A stretch of 7,953 nucleotides of DNA, from NCBI GenBank assembly GCA_030432775.1, contig JAUILO010000114.1, forward strand, positions 1-7,953. Direction: 5' to 3'. The first letter of the stretch is position 1. Every line of letters begins with the position of its first letter. Origin of the DNA: Alphaproteobacteria bacterium. Its GTDB lineage: Bacteria > Pseudomonadota > Alphaproteobacteria > Micavibrionales > Micavibrionaceae. Positions 1-5,202 of this stretch are shown piece by piece. A model generated the notes under the pieces. That model searched no databases and was not told where the DNA came from. It saw only the letters and a program-made list of their open reading frames with translations. The translations under genes were made by a program, and so were the position numbers.

Positions 1-58
1 GGTTCACGTTGCCCGCAAAGCGAACGCCATGATAATATTCCTGAAGAAAAAGAAAGAG
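1..58. other. Left-edge sequence, no gene supported
   Basis: These bases lie 3' of the tRNA gene. On the minus strand they begin with a pyrimidine-rich run that could act as a weak tRNA transcript end, but there is no hairpin. The longest reading frames are short and unlike any protein I know. A plus-strand gene entering from the left could end here (one frame stops at 28-30), but nothing favours this. Confidence 0.3.
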
Positions 59-144
59 TGGTGCGGGTAGAGGGACTTGAACCCCCACGGCCTAAGGCCA
101 GTGGATTTTGAATCCACCGCGTCTACCAGTTCCACCATACCCGC
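59..144 (-). tRNA. tRNA-Leu (anticodon CAA), CCA encoded
   Basis: This tRNA decodes UUG. Read on the minus strand, the acceptor arm GCGGGTA (138-144) pairs perfectly with TACCCGC (63-69). It is followed by discriminator A and an encoded CCA (59-61). The D arm is of the TGGTGGAACTGGTAGACGC type. The anticodon stem GTGGA/TCCAC closes loop TTCAAAA, giving anticodon CAA. A long class II variable arm (CTGGCCTTAGGCCG region) and a T arm with GTTCAAGTC follow, as expected for tRNA-Leu. The whole molecule is 86 nt with CCA. It has its own promoter immediately upstream, so it is probably transcribed alone. Confidence 0.97.
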
Positions 145-155
145 AGTAGAAGGTG

Positions 156-184
156 ACTATATGGTGATGTTTTTGAGAACTCAA
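156..184 (-). promoter_or_regulatory. Sigma70-type promoter of tRNA-Leu
   Basis: On the minus strand the -35 element TTGAGT (179-184) and -10 element TATAGT (156-161) are separated by exactly 17 bases. Transcription would start about 5 nt before the tRNA 5' end, as expected for a tRNA with a short leader. Confidence 0.8.
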
Positions 185-292
185 GCAAAATATATCCCCT
201 GCCCCTAAAATTTCTACATATTCAAAATCAGGTTGCTCACAAAGAACCGGCAACATAAACAAGAAAAGATAAAACAACAGCAGATAAAACAG

Positions 293-324
293 AGGCAAAA
301 AATAAGGCCGGCTAAATGCCGGCC
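293..324 (-). terminator. Minus-facing terminator-like hairpin without an obvious gene
   Basis: GGCCGGC (306-312) and GCCGGCC (318-324) form a perfect 7-bp GC stem around a 5-nt loop. On the minus strand the stem is followed by TTATTTTTTG, the layout of a Rho-independent terminator. On the plus strand the following bases are not U-rich. No minus-strand gene ends here, because exoD to the right is on the plus strand. It may insulate the tRNA gene from antisense transcription, or end an unrecognised small RNA. Confidence 0.5.
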
Positions 325-357
325 AAGTTGAACAGGGAGGTATTAACCTGTGACTCT

Positions 358-363
358 TATAAT
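358..363 (+). promoter_or_regulatory. Possible -10 element for exoD
   Basis: A perfect TATAAT lies 52 bases before the preferred exoD start. No -35 hexamer sits at the usual distance; the nearest, TTGAAC at 328-333, is 24 bases away. If used, transcription would begin near 370. That removes the GTG at 350 from the message and supports the ATG at 416. Confidence 0.3.
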
Positions 364-415
364 AGTCAGCAATAGTTACCATTTTATTAACAAGATCTGT
401 TTGCTATGCTACATC

Positions 416-1057
416 ATGAAAATGACAAATATCAGAACACTATCAGAAATCATGACGGCCTTTACTGACGCGCTTTCCAGCAGCAAGAGCGAGCGTATTT
501 CTGTTCAATATATTCTCGATCATTTTCATGAGCGCGGCATCGGTATTGTCCTTATTTTCTTCGCAGCGCCAATGGCATTACCAATTCCCGTGCCGCCCGG
601 CATCAATATTATACTGGCAACACCCCTAGTATTGCTGACGATTCACCAGCTCTTGGGCGCAAAAAATATCTATATGCCGGAAAAAATCCGCCAAAAAGAA
701 GTATCGGTTCAAAAAGTCAGCGGCATGATTACCGGGCTTATACCATGGTTTAAAAAGCTGGAAATATTAATCAAGCCACGCTTGGGGTGGATTACAGGAC
801 CGCGATGGGCACAAGTTTTCGGATTTTTGGCTTTTATAATGGCACTCACAGTATGTATTCCCGTTCCCCTGACAAACACCGTACCAAGCCTTGGCATTAC
901 ATTAATGTCTGTCGGATTTATGATGCGTGATGGACTTGCCATACTTGGCGGCGCTATGATCGGTATGGGGTGGATTACTATACTGGTGCTGGCCGTACTA
1001 TTTTTTGGGCCAGAGGCCTTTGACATTATCAAAGAAACGATTAAATCATTCCTATAG
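416..1057 (+). CDS. exoD: ExoD-family inner-membrane protein
   Basis: This 213-residue protein matches the ExoD family, named for a Sinorhizobium meliloti gene needed for exopolysaccharide production and nodule invasion; its biochemical role is not settled. A soluble N-terminus (about 1-40, with the family pattern S-E-R-I-S-V and then H-E-R-G) precedes hydrophobic segments near 41-60, 64-82, 132-150, 153-169 and 172-198. Two proline-rich turns recur at 55-61 (PIPVPPG) and 149-157 (PVPLTNTVP), suggesting an internal two-fold repeat. Length is normal for the family. The ATG at 416 is chosen because homologues have only a short tail before L-S-E-I. However, it has no clear Shine-Dalgarno, while an in-frame GTG at 350 has AGGGAGG 9 nt upstream. 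dsbB follows after 41 bases on the same strand. The symbol is by family resemblance; whether it affects polysaccharide here is unknown. Confidence 0.88.
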   Translation: MKMTNIRTLSEIMTAFTDALSSSKSERISVQYILDHFHERGIGIVLIFFAAPMALPIPVPPGINIILATPLVLLTIHQLLGAKNIYMPEKIRQKEVSVQKVSGMITGLIPWFKKLEILIKPRLGWITGPRWAQVFGFLAFIMALTVCIPVPLTNTVPSLGITLMSVGFMMRDGLAILGGAMIGMGWITILVLAVLFFGPEAFDIIKETIKSFL

Positions 1058-1098
1058 GGTTTTATCCCCCGCACGTTGAAAGAATATGGATACACTAC

Positions 1099-1638
1099 AT
1101 GCCTAACGCCAAACAACTCATCTCCGGTATTTTATCAAACCCGTTTTACGTCTGCACCGGTATTATTGCGATATCTGTATTCTCGCTCGCATCGGCATAT
1201 ACGGCGCAATATATTTTTGGCTTGCAGCCTTGCGTACTTTGCCTGTACCAGCGCGCGCCATATTTCGCAGCAGCCCTTATCGCCCTTATCGGCCTGATCA
1301 CTGCGCCCCACAAGCCGAAAATAAGCGCTGCACTCATATTAATCTGCGCCATTGCCTTTTTATGCGGATCAGTCATTGCCGCCTACCACACAGGTGTAGA
1401 ACTACATTGGTGGAAATCATTTCTGGAAGGCTGTCAGGTCAATTTCGATGTTGCTGAGGGCGGTGATATTTTAGCATCTATCCAGTCACAAAGTGCTGTC
1501 AGATGTGATGAAATACCATGGAGCGATCCGATATTAAAATTATCCATGGCAAATTATAACGCCATATTATCTTTTATCTATGCTGCGTTTTCACTAGCAG
1601 GCGCAATATTGATCACGCGCAAATCCAATGGTTTCTAG
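1099..1638 (+). CDS. dsbB: Disulfide bond formation protein B (DsbB)
   Basis: DsbB is a four-helix inner-membrane enzyme that reoxidises the periplasmic thiol oxidase DsbA and passes the electrons to quinone. The 179-residue sequence shows the signature Q-P-C-V-L-C-L-Y-Q-R, with the quinone-proximal pair C45/C48 and the following arginine (R52). The second periplasmic pair is C112 (in E-G-C-Q) and C136 (in V-R-C-D-E-I-P-W). Membrane segments lie near 18-36, 50-69, 76-96 and 154-172. All four redox cysteines are present, so it should be active. No dsbA partner is in the window. It starts 41 bases after exoD with no promoter seen between, so co-transcription is likely. The Shine-Dalgarno is weak. 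An out-of-frame ATG at 1086 lies just upstream. Confidence 0.95.
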   Translation: MPNAKQLISGILSNPFYVCTGIIAISVFSLASAYTAQYIFGLQPCVLCLYQRAPYFAAALIALIGLITAPHKPKISAALILICAIAFLCGSVIAAYHTGVELHWWKSFLEGCQVNFDVAEGGDILASIQSQSAVRCDEIPWSDPILKLSMANYNAILSFIYAAFSLAGAILITRKSNGF

Positions 1639-1689
1639 ACAATACGGAATATTCTTTGTTTTGTTAATTGTGATGCGCTTGCACCCTGC

Positions 1690-1815
1690 CTAAACGAGGC
1701 CAAAAACCTCTAAAACTCCAACCGCGCCATAAAACAAACAAACGTAAAAAATATAAAAACCAACGGACTCTTTCAAAGTACGCTTCTTCGCAAAATTAAA
1801 TAGATCATCAAACAT
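1690..1815 (-). CDS. 41-residue single-pass membrane miniprotein, unknown function
   Basis: This short gene has an ATG at 1815 and a TAG at 1690-1692. A purine-rich GGGCGG-type ribosome binding site (1823-1831) ends 7 nt before the start, and a good promoter lies about 90 bases upstream. The protein begins M-F-D-D-L-F-N-F-A-K-K-R, a short basic amphipathic head. One hydrophobic segment (about 18-41) runs to the C-terminus, so it is probably a single-span inner-membrane protein. Aligned without gaps, 11 of 41 residues match the start of the 119-residue protein encoded at 2072-2431 (M1, F2, F6, K11, R12, F20, L27, G30, V34, L35, F38). It is therefore either a small relative or a truncated copy. 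Downstream of the stop the frame is hydrophilic and shows no remnant of a longer protein. Function is unknown. Confidence 0.6.
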   Translation of the reverse strand: MFDDLFNFAKKRTLKESVGFYIFYVCLFYGAVGVLEVFGLV

Positions 1816-1902
1816 AGCTGTACCGCCCTTTACATCCCGAAAAAGGCTACAAACAAAGCCAAAGGGGAATAAACCTTATAAAAAATATGGAAACCATCCA
1901 TG

Positions 1903-1930
1903 TTTATAGCGACACAAGAGGTTATGTCAA
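1903..1930 (-). promoter_or_regulatory. Promoter of the 41-residue miniprotein gene
   Basis: On the minus strand a consensus -35 TTGACA (1925-1930) and -10 TATAAA (1903-1908) are separated by 16 bases. Transcription should start near 1896, leaving a leader of about 80 nt before the ATG at 1815. An inverted repeat with 5-base arms, ATGGA/TCCAT (1887-1891 and 1897-1901), spans the predicted start and could be an operator. The promoter lies downstream of the terminator at 2012-2042, so the miniprotein would be an independent unit. Confidence 0.7.
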
Positions 1931-2011
1931 GATAAATTGGCTCATATCAAGGCTTACAGACCAGCCCCACTAAAACAACACCTCATAATTGAACATACAA
2001 TCGGCACAATG

Positions 2012-2042
2012 AAAAAGCCGGGTCCCAAAGGAGCCCGGCTTT
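2012..2042 (-). terminator. Rho-independent terminator of the HNH / membrane-protein unit
   Basis: On the minus strand AAAGCCGGG and CCCGGCTTT pair. Further pairing of TCC with GGA brings the loop down to four bases, with one bulged G. The stem is followed by a run of five T. It sits 30 bases after the stop of the 119-residue gene. This is the clearest terminator in the window. Confidence 0.88.
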
Positions 2043-2071
2043 CGCATGCTAAACTTTTTAAAGTTTAATCT

Positions 2072-2431
2072 CTAGGATTTTGATTTATCCATTGTTGTAA
2101 GTAGAGCAATTGGAACGAGACCGAGTATCGGGCCATATGTCCATGCAGCAAATATACCTGCACCAACAATAACCATCGACATCATGTCATTACTCATACC
2201 GCGCTGGTACACAATAGTGGCACCAAGCCAGATAATGAACAATGTTCCAATATGGGTGTATATTTCACCACCATCAAAAAATGCACCGCTTCCTTCTACC
2301 AAGCCAGAAACTCCGAAGAAATGAACCAGTACAGAAGAGAAACCAACAAGTAACATGAGATGCACAACAAAAAAGAAAAATGCTCCCATAAAGTCTCTCT
2401 TCGCTCCGACGTCAAAATACTTCCCAAACAT
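2072..2431 (-). CDS. 119-residue multi-pass membrane protein, unknown function
   Basis: I do not recognise a named family. The start at 2431 is set by a near-perfect Shine-Dalgarno (AAAGGAGGT) about 5 nt upstream; longer in-frame starts would overlap the HNH gene. The N-terminus M-F-G-K-Y-F-D-V-G-A-K-R is a short basic head. Hydrophobic segments follow at about 15-41, 62-77 and 84-112, the last possibly two spans. They are joined by a glycine-rich acidic loop (42-60, with E-G-S-G-A and D-G-G-E). The tail D-K-S-K-S is polar. There is no signal peptide cleavage site, cysteine pair or obvious catalytic motif. It lies 82 bases behind the HNH gene on the same strand and is followed by a strong terminator, so it is probably the last gene of a two-gene unit. 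The 41-residue protein at 1690-1815 resembles its first 41 residues. Confidence 0.8.
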   Translation of the reverse strand: MFGKYFDVGAKRDFMGAFFFFVVHLMLLVGFSSVLVHFFGVSGLVEGSGAFFDGGEIYTHIGTLFIIWLGATIVYQRGMSNDMMSMVIVGAGIFAAWTYGPILGLVPIALLTTMDKSKS

Positions 2432-2449
2432 GACAACCTCCTTTGGTTT

Positions 2450-2464
2450 GGTTTTGACAAAACC
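2450..2464. repeat. Short inverted repeat between HNH and membrane-protein genes
   Basis: GGTTTT and AAAACC arms (6 bases each) flank a 3-base loop, just upstream of the Shine-Dalgarno of the 119-residue gene. In the minus-strand transcript this would be a small stem. It is not followed by a U-run, so it is not a terminator. A role in setting translation or processing between the two genes is only possible. Confidence 0.35.
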
Positions 2465-2513
2465 GGAATACGAACATCTTGTAAAATCGGCCATTGCAGT
2501 GACCATAGTGATT

Positions 2514-3089
2514 TTACTCTTCCAGCTCGGTATCCCAGTACAAAAAGTCTCCCCAGCTTTCATGTAGAAAATTAGGTGGAAACTTTCGTCCACTTTCCTG
2601 TAATTCGAATATTGTTGGCTGGCGCGGGCTATATAGCGGCTTCAGATCACATTGATTTGGCATGCGGTTTCCTTTTGCCGTATTACAACACTGACAAGCT
2701 GCAACAATATTGTCCCAGGATGTTCGTCCACCGCGCGAGCGCGGTATAACGTGATCAAATGTCAAATTATGCGCCTTAAAAGGCCGTCCACAATATTGAC
2801 AGGTAAATCGATCACGTAAAAAAACGTTAAATCGTGTAAAAGCCGGTGTGCGTGCTGCGGGAATATACTCCTTCAACGCCAGCACACTAGGCAGTCTTAA
2901 TTCGCATGAAGTTGACCGTACCGTGCGGTCATATTCAGAGATAACCACAACCGATTCACGAAAAATGGCCTTAACAGCATCCTGCCAAGACCATAACGAT
3001 AAGGGAAAATAACTCAAAGGCCTATAATCGGCATTTAAAATCAGTGCCGGACACTTCTCCAAAGATCTCATACTGGTATGTACATCCAT
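2514..3089 (-). CDS. HNH endonuclease family protein
   Basis: This 191-residue protein matches the single-copy HNH family widespread in Alphaproteobacteria. The N-terminal block (about 14-85) contains A-L-I-L-N-A-D-Y-R-P-L-S, the W-S-W-Q-D-A-V-K-A region and F-T-R-F-N-V-F-L-R-D-R. The nuclease-like core follows: zinc pairs C97/C100 (C-Q-Y-C) and C132/C135 (C-Q-C-C), catalytic-type D112-H113 in F-D-H-V-I-P-R-S-R-G-G, N127 and N136. The C-terminus is the family's H-E-S-W-x-D-F-L-Y-W-D-x-E-L-E. All metal and HNH residues are intact. The family's cellular role and target are not established to my knowledge. Nothing nearby suggests a restriction system or intron. The start at 3089 is preferred over an upstream in-frame TTG at 3149 because AAAGGA lies about 11 nt upstream and the length then fits homologues. 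Confidence 0.9.
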   Translation of the reverse strand: MDVHTSMRSLEKCPALILNADYRPLSYFPLSLWSWQDAVKAIFRESVVVISEYDRTVRSTSCELRLPSVLALKEYIPAARTPAFTRFNVFLRDRFTCQYCGRPFKAHNLTFDHVIPRSRGGRTSWDNIVAACQCCNTAKGNRMPNQCDLKPLYSPRQPTIFELQESGRKFPPNFLHESWGDFLYWDTELEE

Positions 3090-3182
3090 ACGAACAACAT
3101 TCCTTTCTCTATGCCGTAGAACACGGTGGAGGCCTGTTGTGACGATCAAGTGAGAATCAGGGCCTCGCGTCTATATATCTAT

Positions 3183-3188
3183 ATTATA
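3183..3188 (-). promoter_or_regulatory. Possible -10 element of the HNH gene
   Basis: TATAAT lies on the minus strand, about 95 bases before the HNH start. The base run at the -35 position (TAGGTT) is a poor match. The upstream CCCTA/TAGGG inverted repeat (3198-3214) falls in the spacer to -35 region, where a regulator might bind. Confidence 0.3.
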
Positions 3189-3197
3189 GCTTATACC

Positions 3198-3294
3198 CCC
3201 TATAAAACCTAGGGTTACTCAATTATTTCATGTTGCTACGCACCGAAATAATGGCTTTATTCCTATAGTTACAGCTGTGGAGAAATATTATTTC
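3198..3294. repeat. Cluster of inverted repeats upstream of the HNH gene
   Basis: The intergenic stretch has CCCTA (3198-3202) facing TAGGG (3210-3214). It also has ATTATTTC (3222-3229) facing GAAATAAT (3245-3252) across 15 bases, and a third ATTATTTC copy at 3287-3294 inside GAAATATTATTTC. The 8-base arms are perfect, but the DNA is AT-rich, so chance is not excluded. None has a U-run typical of a terminator. Confidence 0.4.
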
Positions 3295-3319
3295 AAAGCT
3301 TAATAAAACGTTAATGATT

Positions 3320-3973
3320 TTACAGAAGAACGCGCGACAAAAATTCTTTGCCTGCAGCAATTCCAGTATAATCAATACCATGAGAAAGCCCCGGAACTAC
3401 GGTACCGGATACGGAAAAACCGCTTTTTTCAAGCACTTCGCGCGCATGATGATAAGCCGTAACGGGAACAACGTCATCCGAATCACCGTGAACCAGTTCA
3501 ACAGGAATCTTTGTAAGCCTCTCAACCTGCACATCATCTTCCCATACCAAAGCTCCAGAATACCCCATAATGCCTGCTAGCTTATCCTTATAACGTGGAC
3601 CGACATAAAGGCTCATCATTGTGCCTTGTGAAAAGCCAAGTAAAGCCAGCTTATCTGCTGGAAGGTTGTATTCTTTTAATATCGCGCTTATGAACTCTTC
3701 CAGCATAGGCTGAGCGATTTTAATGCCTTTGAGCATATCTTCGGGATCGCGGCTTTGCAGTGAAAACCACTGATAGCCCATCGGTGCCATATCGCACGGG
3801 AACGGCGCATCAGGCGAAATAAACATTGCATCAGGTAATGTATCGGAAAATTCCGGTGCAAGACCGATCAAATCCTGCCCATTGGCGCCAAGCCCATGTA
3901 AAAGCAATACAATCTGTTTAGGATCCCCGCCCGATGCCGGTCCATATTGATATGCTTTAAATTCCTGTGTCAT
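3320..3973 (-). CDS. Alpha/beta-hydrolase carboxylesterase (phospholipase/carboxylesterase family)
   Basis: This 217-residue protein belongs to the phospholipase/carboxylesterase family (relatives include YpfH and acyl-protein thioesterase-like enzymes), cytosolic serine hydrolases of short-chain or acyl esters. The oxyanion region L-L-L-H-G-L-G-A-N-G (23-32) leads in. The nucleophile S115 is in G-F-S-Q-G. The acid is D167 in H-G-D-S-D-D-V-V-P, and the base H198 is in G-L-S-H-G. The triad is complete and the length is typical. The start at 3973 is favoured by AAAGGG 6 nt upstream and by homologue N-termini; the reading frame continues upstream to 4045 without a good ribosome site. It diverges from gluQ and appears monocistronic. 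The substrate cannot be told from sequence. Confidence 0.93.
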   Translation of the reverse strand: MTQEFKAYQYGPASGGDPKQIVLLLHGLGANGQDLIGLAPEFSDTLPDAMFISPDAPFPCDMAPMGYQWFSLQSRDPEDMLKGIKIAQPMLEEFISAILKEYNLPADKLALLGFSQGTMMSLYVGPRYKDKLAGIMGYSGALVWEDDVQVERLTKIPVELVHGDSDDVVPVTAYHHAREVLEKSGFSVSGTVVPGLSHGIDYTGIAAGKEFLSRVLL

Positions 3974-4016
3974 GCTGCACCCTTTATCTTGCCTGTAAAA
4001 TATCTTAATGCCCTTA

Positions 4017-4045
4017 TAAATAGCCAAATTACAGCATAAAACCAA
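4017..4045 (-). promoter_or_regulatory. Candidate promoter of the carboxylesterase gene
   Basis: On the minus strand TTGGTT (4040-4045) and TATTTA (4017-4022) are spaced by 17 bases, giving a leader of about 37 nt before the ATG at 3973. Matches to consensus are moderate and other AT-rich hexamers nearby could serve instead. Confidence 0.35.
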
Positions 4046-4089
4046 GGTCTAATTCAGATCATCACATTGTTTCCACATGTCGCGTTCTA

Positions 4090-4119
4090 TTGCACAACAC
4101 AGCCAATTCGATGTAATAA
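4090..4119 (+). promoter_or_regulatory. Candidate promoter of gluQ, placed for a leaderless message
   Basis: TTGCAC (4090-4095) and TAATAA (4114-4119) are spaced by 18 bases. The start of transcription expected from this -10 falls at or within a base or two of the gluQ ATG at 4126. There is no Shine-Dalgarno upstream of that ATG. Confidence 0.4.
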
Positions 4120-4125
4120 TAAACA

Positions 4126-5004
4126 ATGTTTACCTCATCCACGCCAACAAACATAAACACCTCACGCTTTGCACCGTCTCCGACAGGTTACCTGCATATC
4201 GGACATGCCTATTCAGCGATTTTCGCCTATAACAAGGCCAAGCAAAATAATGGCCGCTTTATTCTTCGCATTGAAGATATTGATCTGGAGCGCAGCAAGC
4301 CCGAGTATAAACAAGCCATATTCGAAGACCTGAAATGGCTGGGGCTAAGCTGGGAACACCCGGTGCGCGAGCAGTCCAAACACTTCCAGCAATACAAGAA
4401 AGCTCTTGATGCGCTCTACAAGAAAGGTGTTCTATACCCTTGTTTTTGCACAAGAAAAAAAATACGAGACGAGCAGTCCGCATCGGCCTCCGCTCCGCAT
4501 GGGCCCGAAGGATTACTTTACCCCAGAACCTGCAGACATATAAGCAAAGAGCAAAGAGATCACAACACAGATAACGGCATGCCGTTTGCCGTAAGACTAG
4601 ATGTAGAAAAAGCGATAAATCTGGTATCCGGTAATCTGAAATGGATAGAAGAAAGCAAAGGCGAAATGACTGCTACACCCGCGATACTCGGCGATGTTAT
4701 ACTGGCACGTAAAGATGTTCCCGCCAGTTACCATTTAAGTGTTGTTGTCGATGATCATATTCAGGGCATCACCCATGTAACACGCGGCGAAGATTTACTT
4801 TACGCGACCAATCTACATCGTTTGCTGCAAGAATTATTGGGACTCCACGTACCGAAATACGACCATCACAAATTATTACTCGATGAAGAAGGAAAACGAT
4901 TTGCTAAGCGAAATCAGTCCGTTACGATAAAATCCTTACGCGAAGAACAAAAAAAATCACCAGAAGACATCTACGAAGAAATCGGTCTAAATCCTCTGAC
5001 CTAA
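4126..5004 (+). CDS. gluQ: Glutamyl-Q tRNA(Asp) synthetase
   Basis: GluQ-RS is a truncated glutamyl-tRNA synthetase paralogue that attaches glutamate to the queuosine at position 34 of tRNA-Asp rather than to a tRNA end. The 292-residue length matches the family (about 300) and there is no anticodon-binding domain. Visible motifs are R-F-A-P-S-P-T-G (14-21), the class I H-I-G-H signature (24-27), R-I-E-D-I-D (48-53), the zinc site C106-x-C108 with Y132 and C136, and T-R-G-E-D-L (219-224). The second ATP motif is degenerate, K-R-F-A-K-R (257-262), as is usual for GluQ. The 14-bp repeat at 4987-5049 supplies the last codons and the stop. No Shine-Dalgarno precedes the ATG, so the message may be leaderless. 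No queuosine-pathway gene is nearby. Confidence 0.93.
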   Translation: MFTSSTPTNINTSRFAPSPTGYLHIGHAYSAIFAYNKAKQNNGRFILRIEDIDLERSKPEYKQAIFEDLKWLGLSWEHPVREQSKHFQQYKKALDALYKKGVLYPCFCTRKKIRDEQSASASAPHGPEGLLYPRTCRHISKEQRDHNTDNGMPFAVRLDVEKAINLVSGNLKWIEESKGEMTATPAILGDVILARKDVPASYHLSVVVDDHIQGITHVTRGEDLLYATNLHRLLQELLGLHVPKYDHHKLLLDEEGKRFAKRNQSVTIKSLREEQKKSPEDIYEEIGLNPLT

Positions 5005-5049
5005 ACCCTCTGACCTAAACCCTCTGGTCTAAACCCTCTGGCCTAAATC
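4987..5049. repeat. 14-bp tandem repeat spanning the gluQ stop codon
   Basis: Four full units with consensus CTAAACCCTCTGAC start at 4987, 5001, 5015 and 5029. A 7-base partial copy (CTAAATC) follows. Units differ only at the sixth base (T in the first) and the last two bases (AC, AC, GT, GC). The first unit encodes the gluQ C-terminus and the second supplies its TAA. The 14-base unit is not a multiple of three. Even so, any number of units from one upward restores the same N-P-L-T-stop ending, so copy number would not change the protein. Confidence 0.9.
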
Positions 5050-5105
5050 AATACCAAAAATAAACACCGAATAGCCGCTTTCCTGCACAATGAAATCATG
5101 ATATG

Positions 5106-5134
5106 TTGTTTATAGAATACATTGTCGCTATTCA
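5106..5134 (+). promoter_or_regulatory. Weak candidate promoter of the XRE-type gene
   Basis: TTGTTT (5106-5111) and TATTCA (5129-5134) have a 17-base spacer, giving a leader of about 60 nt. GTTGT at 5105-5109 and ACAAC at 5136-5140 flank the promoter as an inverted pair, which would suit autoregulation by the HTH protein. Both calls are tentative. Confidence 0.3.
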
Positions 5135-5202
5135 TACAACTCTTCCTTTGCCAGATAAAATTTTCAGGCGACACAAACCACTACTACAGGATACCAGCCA
5201 TC

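Noticed and set aside
92..382. A 96-codon minus-strand frame with a hydrophobic stretch
   Set aside because: It runs through the tRNA-Leu gene, its promoter and the minus-facing terminator, and has no ribosome site. The hydrophobicity comes from the A-rich plus strand read as T-rich codons.
709..1116. A 135-codon minus-strand frame opposite exoD
   Set aside because: It is antisense to a well-supported gene and has no family resemblance and no ribosome site.
1879..1901. A hairpin plus T-run in the miniprotein leader, as an attenuator
   Set aside because: The predicted transcription start (about 1896) lies inside the hairpin loop, so the RNA would lack one arm. It is noted only as a possible operator.
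2432..2593. An upstream extension of the 119-residue protein to 2593
   Set aside because: It would overlap the HNH gene and lacks a ribosome site, while the ATG at 2431 has a near-perfect AAAGGAGGT.
2514..3089. The HNH gene as part of a restriction, CRISPR or homing-endonuclease system
   Set aside because: No methylase, specificity, Cas, intron or intein feature is in the window, and the sequence fits the ordinary chromosomal alphaproteobacterial HNH family.
3090..3149. A longer HNH protein from TTG at 3149
   Set aside because: There is no Shine-Dalgarno before the TTG and the added residues do not fit the family. The ATG at 3089 has AAAGGA upstream.
4987..5049. The repeat array as a CRISPR or phase-variation switch
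   Set aside because: The units are contiguous without spacers, so it is not a CRISPR. Any unit number gives the same gluQ ending, so it cannot switch the protein.
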